Of a stretch of 10,193 bases of DNA, positions 1 to 7,134 are shown piece after piece. The notes beneath the pieces were generated by a model. The model saw only the letters and a list, made by a program, of their open reading frames with translations, was not told the DNA's origin and did no database searches. The translations under genes and the position numbers were made by a program. How positions within the stretch are numbered: the stretch's first letter is position 1; each line of letters opens with the position of its first letter. Location: positions 1-10,193 of the forward strand of contig CAIYOB010000226.1 of the NCBI GenBank assembly GCA_903927685.1, read 5' to 3'. Source of the DNA: an uncultured Planctomycetaceae bacterium (GTDB lineage: Bacteria > Planctomycetota > Planctomycetia > Pirellulales > Pirellulaceae).

Positions 1-2
1 CG

Positions 3-50
3 ACGCCGCTCGCTCCTGCCGCTGGCCAGAAACAAGGCGCATCAATATGA
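3..50 (+). CDS. possible C-terminal tail of an upstream gene (partial)
   Basis: An open frame enters from the left edge and ends in a TGA at 48-50. That stop overlaps the ATG of the next gene in the compact arrangement ATGA, which is common where two genes are translationally coupled. Only 15 residues are visible (ending GQKQGASI), so no family can be named. The main support is the overlap, together with the weak Shine-Dalgarno sequence ahead of the next gene, which would fit coupling. The frame could also be open by chance over so short a stretch. Confidence 0.3.
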   Translation, partial: TPLAPAAGQKQGASI

Positions 51-1240
51 AGTACACGCTGATCCTGCTCGTCACCTGGATGTTGGTTCCGGTCACAACG
101 TTGCACGCTCAGCCACCCCTTCCGGCACGCCCGGCAAAGAAGCTGATCGAATACGGCTGGGACGTCCCCTATCCCGATCAAGTGCGGAAGGAAATCCGCG
201 GCATGGAGCAGAAGCCCTTCGACGGGATCATCTTCCGGCTGCGCGAGTGGAACCACGCATTTGATCCGCGACCTTGGGACCCGGCGCAGCTCCAGCCGCA
301 GTTCGACGACTTGGCCGCGATCGAATGGCAGTCGTTCACGGACAATTTCCTCTGCCTGTATGCAGCCAATAACTGGAAGATGGATTGGTTCGACGACGAG
401 CAATGGACGAACATCACAGCCAACTTGCGGTTGAGTGCGAAAGCAGCGCGGATCGGACGCTGCGTCGGCCTGGTGTTCGATCCCGAGCCTTATGGCGACA
501 ATCCGTGGGCCTACCCGGGTGCGAACGGAACCCGCAGTCTTGCTGAGGTTGAGGCCCAGGTTCACAAACGGGGCGCTCAATTCATGGCCGCCATCCAAGC
601 GGAGCTGCCCCAGGTGCGACTGCTGACGTTCTTTCATCAAAGCCTGTTCGGCGACTTGCTCGAGAACCCCGATCCCCACGACCGCCAACAGCGGTTATCG
701 CAACAACACTGGGGTCTGCTGTCCGCGTTTTGGAACGGGGCGCTCGAAGCCGCCACTCCGGATGCGCGGATCATCGACGGATATGAATTGGCGTACTACA
801 TGACGAATCGCGAGCAGTTCTTCCGCGCCTACCACACGATCCGGCAACGTTCGCTGAGTCTTGTCCCGGAGGGCCTGCGAACCAAGCACGCCGCGACCGT
901 GCAAGCCGGAATGGCGCTGTACGTGGACCAGGTGCTCGACTTGCGTCCGCCGCAGGAGCAATACCTCAGCCACTACCTGTCTCCCGCCGAGCGGTTGCGG
1001 TTCTTTGAGCACAACGTCTACTATGCCCTGACGGCCAGCGATGAATACGTCTGGTGCTACAGCGAACGGATGAGCTGGTGGCAGAATCAGGTCCCGGACG
1101 GCGCCGAAGCGGCCATCCGGGCCGCTCGCGACGCCATCGCTCAAGGCCGAACCGATCAAGGCGACAAACTCAGCGCCGAACTTGCCGAGTCCATTGCCGC
1201 CGGTCAGAAGAGAATGTCCGAACGGGCGAGAAAGCAATGA
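47..1240 (+). CDS. secreted protein of unrecognised family, possibly TIM-barrel glycosidase-like
   Basis: A 397-residue exported protein. Residues 1-22 form a Sec-type signal peptide: Lys2, a hydrophobic core LILLVTWMLV, and a likely cleavage site after HAQ or HA. The mature part is rich in Trp, Tyr and His and has several acidic clusters after predicted strand-like segments: VFDPEPY (Asp145, Glu147), IIDGYELAYY (Asp244, Glu247) and SDEYVWCYSERMSWW (Asp332, Glu333, Glu340). Such acidic residues at strand ends next to aromatics are typical of alpha/beta-barrel glycosidases, but this is inference and I do not recognise the family. The C-terminal 50 residues are Ala/Arg/Glu-rich and probably helical. 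The start is the ATG at 47; the upstream Shine-Dalgarno is poor, but an upstream frame ends in an ATGA overlap. It is co-directional with the beta-helix enzyme gene further right, so a shared polysaccharide role is plausible. Confidence 0.85.
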   Translation: MKYTLILLVTWMLVPVTTLHAQPPLPARPAKKLIEYGWDVPYPDQVRKEIRGMEQKPFDGIIFRLREWNHAFDPRPWDPAQLQPQFDDLAAIEWQSFTDNFLCLYAANNWKMDWFDDEQWTNITANLRLSAKAARIGRCVGLVFDPEPYGDNPWAYPGANGTRSLAEVEAQVHKRGAQFMAAIQAELPQVRLLTFFHQSLFGDLLENPDPHDRQQRLSQQHWGLLSAFWNGALEAATPDARIIDGYELAYYMTNREQFFRAYHTIRQRSLSLVPEGLRTKHAATVQAGMALYVDQVLDLRPPQEQYLSHYLSPAERLRFFEHNVYYALTASDEYVWCYSERMSWWQNQVPDGAEAAIRAARDAIAQGRTDQGDKLSAELAESIAAGQKRMSERARKQ

Positions 1241-1264
1241 ACGCGCGCCGCGGGGGACCCGGAA

Positions 1265-1611
1265 CCCGGTGCGGCGTCGTGATCCCGCGGTACGTCCGCC
1301 GGTCCTCCTCCACGTACCGGGCGGCCACAGGGAGCAGCCTCGGACCGGCGTAGCGTTTATAGGGAAGGACGAAAGTCGGGGTAATCGGTAAAGACGAGGC
1401 CGCACTCGTCGCACTTCCAGCGAGCCAGCCAAACGGTCTTGCAGACCGCGCAAGGCGTGCCCAGCCGGGCATATTGGATCAGCACACGCAGGCCCCGACG
1501 ACGGACGTCATGCGGCCGAAACTTCCTCGAATTGAAGCATCGTGCGCAACACTTGCGATAACAGGCACGATCCGCCCCCCGTCGGCACATGGCCTGGTTG
1601 TGATCGTCCAC
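1265..1611 (-). pseudogene. zinc-ribbon transposase-like remnant, frameshifted
   Basis: The minus strand encodes cysteine pairs CARC, CAVC and CDEC followed by GLVFTDYPDF, resembling the N-terminal zinc ribbon of several transposase groups, where a C-x-x-C-G knuckle precedes FTDYPPFxLPYKRY. In this frame a stop follows at 1357-1359. In the neighbouring minus frame the expected continuation FVLPYKRY is present, followed by ARYVEEDRRTYRG. The join is at about 1371-1375, where one extra base in a CTTTC run explains the shift. After about 1265 the similarity to a transposase is lost and no catalytic DDE domain follows, so the element is truncated as well as frameshifted. What I see is the frame switch and the Cys pairs; the transposase assignment rests on remembered family patterns, not a search. 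Confidence 0.55.
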
Positions 1612-1656
1612 TTCGCTGTCAGTCGTGGGGACCAGCAGTTCGAGAGAGAATTTGGC

Positions 1657-1689
1657 GGGGCGGGGAAAATGGCGGGCTACGGGGCGGGG
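1657..1689 (+). other. G-run cluster with G-quadruplex potential
   Basis: Five runs of three or four G (1657-1660, 1662-1665, 1674-1676, 1681-1684, 1686-1689) lie within 33 bases, followed directly by TTCCCC, which can also pair back on the last G runs. One loop is 8 bases, slightly longer than the classical limit of 7. It lies in the geneless stretch between two secreted-protein genes. It may simply be low-complexity sequence left by decay of a mobile element. Confidence 0.3.
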
Positions 1690-1745
1690 TTCCCCGCGGC
1701 CCCAAACCGAGTTTATGCCCGGGTATTACGGTCAGTCAAAGTTCG

Positions 1746-1877
1746 ACGCCGCACGGGCTGAAGCTGGAAGTCTCCTTCCAGGTCCCCCTCGCCCCCGACC
1801 AAGCCGACGCCGAAGCCAACAAAGCACGGTCCGGCTTGAAGGAGTTGGGCTTAGGCGACGAGGTCCGTACCGATTGA
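1746..1877 (+). pseudogene. possible orphan C-terminal gene fragment
   Basis: A plus-strand frame ending in TGA at 1875-1877 encodes a stretch that looks like the end of a real protein: GLKLEVSFQVPLAPDQADAE and then a charged tail ending GLGDEVRTD. Its third codon positions are mostly G or C, as in the neighbouring genes. There is no plausible start: upstream the frame dissolves into G-rich low-complexity sequence. An adjacent frame carries FMPGYYGQSKFDAA just before it, so a further frameshift is possible. I do not recognise the family. It may be cargo or chromosomal sequence broken by the mobile-element activity suggested by the remnants on both sides. Confidence 0.22.
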
Positions 1878-1923
1878 TCTCGCTCGATGGCACAGACTGG
1901 ACTTAATCAGGAAGTGACGTAAA

Positions 1924-2139
1924 GTGAACACACTTACGAAGGACAAACGCCGAGCCATCATCCAGGCCGTCCGCCGCAAACGGACTCGGCCAGAGGAATT
2001 GCTGGCTCTGCTGTTGCGCAATGTGGAAATCGATCCTGGGGAGAAGACGCATGCGATACTACTTCCGTCTGCTGCTGTGCGTGCCGCTGTGCGGCGTTTC
2101 GCTGGCGGCCGAGATCCATGTCTCGCCGGCCGGCTGTGA
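1924..2139 (+). pseudogene. GTG-started stub resembling an IS1-type transposase N-terminus
   Basis: From a GTG at 1924 the frame reads MNTLTKDKRRAIIQA, which resembles the opening of IS1-like transposases common in planctomycete genomes (MNTLT-K-(A)-I-x-ALVEGNSIR). The expected ALVEGNSIR continuation is missing. Instead the frame runs into KRTRPEELLALLLRNVEID, faintly like the start of IS3-type OrfA proteins (KRxxPEEI). The frame then overlaps the beta-helix gene, where it has no independent support, so only about 1924-2050 is meaningful. I read it as a truncated or chimeric relic rather than a functioning gene. A small real protein cannot be excluded, as a weak AGGA lies upstream of the GTG. 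Confidence 0.25.
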
Positions 2140-4834
2140 CGATCAGGCGGGAACCGTGGCGGCGCCGGTTCAGACGCTCGAGCGGGCCCGCATCCTGGCT
2201 CAAGCACTTCGCCAGGGCGACGCGGCCGAGGCGGTGCAGATCCTGCTGCACCCCGGCACGTACGCGATCCGCAAGACCGTCGCGTTCCAGCCGCAGGATT
2301 CCGGAACGGCGGAGGCCCCGCTGCAGATCCTCGCGTGGCGCGATCCGACAGCCCCCGAGGCGCGGCCGCAGCTCGTGGGCGGCGTGGTCGTCAGCGGCTG
2401 GCAGCCGTCCGCGTTCAATGGCCGCTCCGATGTCTGGGCCGCCGATCTGAAACCGCTGGCCTTGGCAGCTCCCTTCCGGCAGGTGTATCTGAACGGCCAA
2501 CGCCTGACCTGGGCCCGCTATCCCAATGCAGACCCGGCGCATCCCTACTCCGGCGGCTGGGCCTACGTGGACGGCGTCCGCCCGCCCATGTACCAGGACA
2601 TCGCGGGAGAACGCACCGACACGGTGGTCCTGAGGCCCCAAGACGCGCGCCCGTGGTCGCGGCCGCAGGACGGCGAAGTCTGTGTCTTTCCCCGCTACAA
2701 TTGGTGGAATCGGATCGAAAAGATCGTGGCCTACGAGCCCGCGACCCGCACGCTCACGCTCGCCCAGAAAATGACCTACGCGGCCCGCCCCGAAGACCGG
2801 TTTTGCGTGCTGGGCATGCGGGAAGAACTGGACGCTCCCGGCGAGTGGTACCAGGACGTGGAAAACCAGAAACTGTATCTCCTCCCGCCTCCGGGCACGG
2901 ACTTGACCAAGGACGTGGTGACGGTCCCCACGGTCAACAACATTCTGGCCTTTGACCAGACGCATCACGTCCGCGTCCGAGGACTCGAACTGACCTGTGC
3001 CGAGCAGGGTGCGCTCCGCTTCTCGGGCTGTGAGCACGCGGTGGTCGAGCAGTGTGCGATTCACGACTTGGGCTACTTCCACGGTTCCGCCATTTCCCTG
3101 GACGGCGGCGCGCACGGCGCGATCCGCGGTTGCGACATCTGGAATATCGGCGGGCACGGCATCTCGGTCAGCGGCGGCGACGCGGTCAAGCAAGAGCGCT
3201 GCGACCATCTGGTCGACAACTGCTATATCCATCACGTCGGCCAGTTCAACCGCCACGGCATCGGAGTGATGCTCAGCGGCGTCGGCAGCCGCGTCGCGCA
3301 CAACCTGATTCACGACCTGCCGCGGTGCGGCATCTTTCACGGCGGAGTGCTGAACACCCTCGAGTACAACCGCATCCGCCACTGCAACCTGGAGATGGAG
3401 GACACCGGCTGCACCTATACGGGCGGCTGGTGCGGCGGCTGGCACACGATCCGCTACAACCACTGCAGCGACAGCATCGGGTTCGACAACCACGGCCGGT
3501 TCTTCGTCTTCGCCTGGGGCATCTACCTGGATGAAAGCGGCTGCGGCAACGACGTGTACGGCAACCTGGTCGAACGTTGCCAAGTCGGCGCCATGCACCT
3601 GCACAACGCGCGGGAGAACCACATCGAGAACAACATCTTCGTCAGCAACGCCGGACCGCAGGGCCAGACGCACCAGCTTTCCCTGCAGACCTGGAACGAC
3701 TCGCCCAGCGGCGTGTTTCTCAAGGACCGGCAGCCGAAGATGCTCAAGGACTACGAACGGCTGATGACGAATCCCGCCTGGGCGGCCATGCGCGGCATGG
3801 ACGTGTCGCCCGCCGCCCCGTTTCTGCCCGATGGTACGATCATGCGGGGCAATCGGATCACGCGGAACATTTTCTACTACCCCCACCAGCCGGAATCCCG
3901 CTATGTCCGCGAGAACGGCGTGAACTTCCAACACAACACGCTCGATTTCAACCTCGTCTGGAACGGCGGGACGGCGCCCGTGAAGACGGGCAGGCAGGCC
4001 TTCAAGAAGACGCTTGCCGACCTGACGGACAAGATCCCGAACGTGGACTTCTCGCGCCGCTCGACACCGGCGGAAACCACCGCAACCTCCGACCGCACCG
4101 TGGCCGCCGATTGGCGCTGGTACCACAAGACCTGGCCGGACCTCCAGGCGGAGATCGTCGCCACGGGAGGCAAGCATCGATTGCGGCTGCCCGGCGCGTT
4201 GAACAACGACAAGCCGTATATCAAGAACACCTGCGTCCGTTCGGCGCCGTTCGCCCTGCCGCCCGGCAAGCACTATCGGCTGAGCTTCCAGCTGCGGCAC
4301 CAGGACGCGACGGGCGAGTTGATCGCGCGTTTCGTATGCGAAAACCAGGGGCTGTGGAAGGCGTTCGGATCGCGCGGTTTCTTGAACCGGGCGGACATGT
4401 CGGATGTCGCCACCGCGACCGCAGGGCTGGAATGCCAGACCGCGTTCTATCTACCGGACCGCGGCGAAGCCGACTACGACGCCCGTGTGACCGAGTTGAC
4501 GCTGCAGTTCCAGTTCAACTCGAGCCAGGGCTGGGCCGAGATCAGCGACCTGCGTCTGGAGGAAGTGGAACCCGCGACGGAATGGGAGGCGTGGCAGCTG
4601 GCGGGGGCCGACCCTCATTCCCTCGTGGCGGACCCGCTGTTCGTCGATCCGGAACACGGCGACTTTACGCTCCGGCCGGAATCCCCCGCCTGGAAACTGG
4701 GCTTCGAACCGATCCCCTTCGCCGACATCGGCCCGTACCAGGACGACGCCCGCGCAACGTGGCCGATTCGCGAAGCCGAGGGCGTGCGCGAGAATCCGCA
4801 CTGGCTGGAGTCGGTGCCCCGCGCTGCAGATTAA
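2051..4834 (+). CDS. secreted right-handed beta-helix protein, GH141-like, with inserted jelly-roll-like module
   Basis: A 927-residue exported protein. The start at 2051 is preferred over the in-frame ATG at 2021: GGGGAG lies about seven bases before it and the protein then begins with a clean signal peptide (MRYYFRLLLCVPLCGVSLAA, cleavage before EIHVSP). Residues 21-160 show the opening seen in GH141-type proteins: IHVSPAG, LERAR, LHPGTY, VVVSGW, then FRQVYLNGQRLTWARYPN. Residues about 295-540 form beta-helix coils with repeated V-x-x-N/G-C-x-I-H patterns, and acidic residues Glu450, Asp451 and Asp494 sit on them (EMEDTGCTYTGG, IYLDESG). Residues about 684-838 look like an inserted beta-sandwich (FALPPGKHYRLSFQLRH to GWAEISDLRLEEVE). 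The family's closing segment follows: WQLAGADPHSLVADPLFVDP and SPAWKLGF. GH141 members characterised so far act on fucosylated pectin or xylan; the substrate here is unknown. Several such proteins are annotated only as beta-helix repeat proteins. Confidence 0.85.
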   Translation: MRYYFRLLLCVPLCGVSLAAEIHVSPAGCDDQAGTVAAPVQTLERARILAQALRQGDAAEAVQILLHPGTYAIRKTVAFQPQDSGTAEAPLQILAWRDPTAPEARPQLVGGVVVSGWQPSAFNGRSDVWAADLKPLALAAPFRQVYLNGQRLTWARYPNADPAHPYSGGWAYVDGVRPPMYQDIAGERTDTVVLRPQDARPWSRPQDGEVCVFPRYNWWNRIEKIVAYEPATRTLTLAQKMTYAARPEDRFCVLGMREELDAPGEWYQDVENQKLYLLPPPGTDLTKDVVTVPTVNNILAFDQTHHVRVRGLELTCAEQGALRFSGCEHAVVEQCAIHDLGYFHGSAISLDGGAHGAIRGCDIWNIGGHGISVSGGDAVKQERCDHLVDNCYIHHVGQFNRHGIGVMLSGVGSRVAHNLIHDLPRCGIFHGGVLNTLEYNRIRHCNLEMEDTGCTYTGGWCGGWHTIRYNHCSDSIGFDNHGRFFVFAWGIYLDESGCGNDVYGNLVERCQVGAMHLHNARENHIENNIFVSNAGPQGQTHQLSLQTWNDSPSGVFLKDRQPKMLKDYERLMTNPAWAAMRGMDVSPAAPFLPDGTIMRGNRITRNIFYYPHQPESRYVRENGVNFQHNTLDFNLVWNGGTAPVKTGRQAFKKTLADLTDKIPNVDFSRRSTPAETTATSDRTVAADWRWYHKTWPDLQAEIVATGGKHRLRLPGALNNDKPYIKNTCVRSAPFALPPGKHYRLSFQLRHQDATGELIARFVCENQGLWKAFGSRGFLNRADMSDVATATAGLECQTAFYLPDRGEADYDARVTELTLQFQFNSSQGWAEISDLRLEEVEPATEWEAWQLAGADPHSLVADPLFVDPEHGDFTLRPESPAWKLGFEPIPFADIGPYQDDARATWPIREAEGVRENPHWLESVPRAAD

Positions 4835-4872
4835 CGCTCACCCGCATGGCCGTCGTTGGCGCGGTTCGGAGC

Positions 4873-4899
4873 CCGCCCGTGGACCAAGCCGCCGGGCGG
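4873..4899. terminator. GC-rich hairpin between convergent genes
   Basis: CCGCCCG (4873-4879) and CGGGCGG (4893-4899) form a perfect 7-bp stem with a 13-base loop. It lies between the stop of the beta-helix gene and the stop of the porin gene, directly abutting the latter (4900-4902). A shared terminator for convergent transcription is plausible. There is no clear U-tract on either side, so a classical intrinsic terminator is not established. Confidence 0.35.
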
Positions 4900-7077
4900 T
4901 TAGTACACGGCGCTGAACCCGAGCAGCGACATGTGGGCATTGCCGCTGTTGTACGCGGCGGTCTGGTCCACGTACTCTTCGAAGCGATAGCGGTAATAGG
5001 CCGAGATCCGCTCGCGCAGTTGCCAATCCACGCCGGCGGTGACTCGCGTCCGATCAACGATGACCGCGGAATAGGTTGGCAGGTCGGGCCACTCGTCCAA
5101 TGGCTCGATGGCATTGCTGCTGCTGACCAGATCCAGATTCCCGGACAACGTGACCCGCGGCGTCCAGACGTACGCGGCGCCCAAGCTCAGGACGCGGAAC
5201 CGGCCGCCGTAATCCCAGACGCTGCGGTCCCATGTCTCGGTCAGCGGATCGGCGCTGGGGAACAGCATGTCCTGCTCGATCCAGTTCGAGTAGAAACCGT
5301 AGCCTGCCGAGAACGACCACGCCGGCGTGGGAGCGTACCACAGCGTCAGGTTCAGCGGAAAACTCGTCTCATCAAAGTTGGCGACCTCCGACTCGTGCAA
5401 CCGGTTCTCCATCCCGACCGTCGCGTTGGCCACCAGATTGTCGAGCAGACTCCATGTCCCACCGACTTCGACCAGGTGCGTGTCTTCGGGCAAATTGGTG
5501 TTGGTCGCACCCTCGTACCGATTCACGCCGAACAGCGGATCCTGTTCGACGCGGACCTTGTAGCGGACGCGGGTCTCCAGACGCGGCGAGAATCTCATGG
5601 ATGCCCCGATGTGTCCCCCGGTGAATACCGTGTGCTCCTGGTCGACGAACGTCTGCGCGTCCTCGATATAGTAGTCGGCATACTCGCGATCCAGCGAGCC
5701 CTGTTCACCGCCGGCGGTGAGCGCCAGGCCCCGGCCGAAATTGCTCCACGGAAACGGCTTCCAACTCGCCTCGGCGCCCGCGGTCGCCATGGAGTAGTCC
5801 AGCGGGTGGCGAAGTCCGTAAGGCGGCACCCACGAGTTGGGGACGCTCAGGTTCAGTTGCTCCTCGGGCAGCAGGAACGGCGGATCCTGGTTGGCTTGCT
5901 TGTTCAACTTCAAGTACCCGGTCAGCGTGAGTCCGTCCCAAGCGCTGTTGGTCAGCCGCAGATCGTAGGCCTGGAACTTGCGATGCGTGTCCCGGAACTT
6001 GTTTTCCGTGTCCCCGGAACTCAGGCGGGCGTACAGGTTGGTCTCGGCCGCCAGGTCCACCCCGACCTTGAGCCGGTCGATCTGCGTCACGTTTTCGGGC
6101 ACGAACGCGTAGTTGCGTTCGGTCGGATAGTGCGGTCCGAACTCGTAGAACCGCCGCGTCACCAACTGGTCTTCCTGGTCCAGGAACCGCATCGGCCGCG
6201 AGTATTCCACGCGCACCGGCCCGTACTTGACCTCGATCGCCGGTTCCAGCTTGACGGTCAGCCAGTCGATTTCCTGGCGCTGGCTCAACACGTGGCAGTT
6301 GTTCTGGCGGATCTCGCAGAAGCAATGCTGCATGGCGTTGGCCTGGCGGTCGCCAAAGCGGCGCAGCGAGCGGAAATTCAGCCGCGCCTTGACGTGCTGG
6401 TTCAGCCGGCTCTCGAACGACGTCTTCACGTCCTCGACCCGGATGGCGTAGTCTTCGCCGACGTTCAGGTCCTCGCGAATGGTCTCCTGACCGCTGGTCA
6501 TGTCGCCCATGTTGGTCAGGGGATCGTGGTCCAGGCGGTGCAGATACCGCTGGAGGTCGAACTCCGCCGCCAATCGCGGCCCGAAGTAGTCCAAGCTGGC
6601 CTGGTCGGTGTCGTTGTCCAGGAACGTGCCTGACAAGTTGACGGTCCGCCGGCCGTCGCTGAACAAGCCGTCCAAGTCCGCGAAGGCCGACGAGCCCAGT
6701 CCCTCGTACTCCGCCACCTTGGTCGGACTCCCGTCGGATTCGACGAACCACCAGCCGAAGCGCCCGGCGATGACCGAGCGGTACGGCGCCTCGTCCGGCG
6801 TGAACCACGGGATCTCGCTCAACGGTTCGGCGATTTCTTCCTCCGGGGGCAGATCGAGGCCTTCCGCCTCCGTGATTGGCGGCAGCCAGGGCACCTGGCT
6901 CTCGGCGGGATCGCTCAGCGGGCTCGCCAACGCCCCGTCCGCTCCGGGCGGCATCGTCGCTGCGGGGCCCTGTTCCGCCGGGTCAAGCCCCAGCGGGGAC
7001 AGACCGTCGGCCCCCAGCGCATAGCACGCCGGGAGGACCAAGGCCACCAGCGTAAAACCCAGGTTTTTCCAGTTCAT
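4900..7077 (-). CDS. MtrB/PioB-like outer-membrane beta-barrel porin of a porin-cytochrome conduit
   Basis: A 725-residue outer-membrane protein. Residues 1-22 are a signal peptide (MNWKNLGFTLVALVLPACYA). Residues 24-95 are a Pro/Glu/Asp-rich, probably disordered segment. From about 100 to the end the sequence shows alternating polar and aromatic strands, many Tyr/Trp/Arg, and a last strand ending GFSAVY; the terminal aromatic is the outer-membrane assembly signal. The length is close to that of MtrB (about 700 residues). In MtrB-type complexes the barrel sheathes a periplasmic decahaem cytochrome so electrons can cross the outer membrane; that role is inferred here mostly from the adjoining cytochrome gene. 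Residues 252-261 carry an odd Cys cluster (HCFCEIRQNNCHVLSQ) that is not a CXXCH haem site. The gene follows the cytochrome by 57 bases on the same strand, so they probably form one operon. An unrelated barrel family is the main alternative. Confidence 0.8.
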   Translation of the reverse strand: MNWKNLGFTLVALVLPACYALGADGLSPLGLDPAEQGPAATMPPGADGALASPLSDPAESQVPWLPPITEAEGLDLPPEEEIAEPLSEIPWFTPDEAPYRSVIAGRFGWWFVESDGSPTKVAEYEGLGSSAFADLDGLFSDGRRTVNLSGTFLDNDTDQASLDYFGPRLAAEFDLQRYLHRLDHDPLTNMGDMTSGQETIREDLNVGEDYAIRVEDVKTSFESRLNQHVKARLNFRSLRRFGDRQANAMQHCFCEIRQNNCHVLSQRQEIDWLTVKLEPAIEVKYGPVRVEYSRPMRFLDQEDQLVTRRFYEFGPHYPTERNYAFVPENVTQIDRLKVGVDLAAETNLYARLSSGDTENKFRDTHRKFQAYDLRLTNSAWDGLTLTGYLKLNKQANQDPPFLLPEEQLNLSVPNSWVPPYGLRHPLDYSMATAGAEASWKPFPWSNFGRGLALTAGGEQGSLDREYADYYIEDAQTFVDQEHTVFTGGHIGASMRFSPRLETRVRYKVRVEQDPLFGVNRYEGATNTNLPEDTHLVEVGGTWSLLDNLVANATVGMENRLHESEVANFDETSFPLNLTLWYAPTPAWSFSAGYGFYSNWIEQDMLFPSADPLTETWDRSVWDYGGRFRVLSLGAAYVWTPRVTLSGNLDLVSSSNAIEPLDEWPDLPTYSAVIVDRTRVTAGVDWQLRERISAYYRYRFEEYVDQTAAYNSGNAHMSLLGFSAVY

Positions 7078-7094
7078 GATCGCCCCCCGCGATC
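7078..7094 (-). promoter_or_regulatory. hairpin holding the G-rich ribosome-binding site of the porin gene
   Basis: In the transcript sense the bases just before the porin ATG read GATCGC-GGGGG-GCGATC. The two 6-base arms pair perfectly and place a run of G, the only Shine-Dalgarno-like sequence close to the start, in and beside the loop. The hairpin abuts the start codon at 7077. It could limit porin translation relative to the cytochrome. The pairing is seen; the regulatory effect is inference. Confidence 0.35.
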
Positions 7095-7134
7095 GCTTCC
7101 TCGGCTCGGTCGAGTCCTCGAAAAAGGCCCCGGC

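Noticed and set aside
2021..2050. In-frame ATG at 2021 as the start of the beta-helix gene
   Set aside because: It adds a ten-residue extension (MWKSILGRRR) before an otherwise normal signal peptide, while 2051 has a well-spaced GGGGAG.
1958..4300. Long minus-strand open frame (780 codons) opposite the beta-helix gene
   Set aside because: Composition (Val/Ala/Asp/Arg-rich) is that of an antisense shadow; the plus-strand protein has a signal peptide, a Shine-Dalgarno and recognisable family motifs.
3577..6633. Very long plus-strand open frame (1018 codons) running across the end of the beta-helix gene and the porin gene
   Set aside because: It is out of frame with the beta-helix gene and antisense to the porin, is extremely rich in Arg, Pro and Ala, shows no domain, and is explained by GC-rich codon bias keeping shadow frames open.
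7001..7077. Lipobox (LPAC) in the porin signal peptide
   Set aside because: Pro at -2 is unusual for a lipobox and outer-membrane barrels normally use signal peptidase I; a cleavage after ALGA is more likely.
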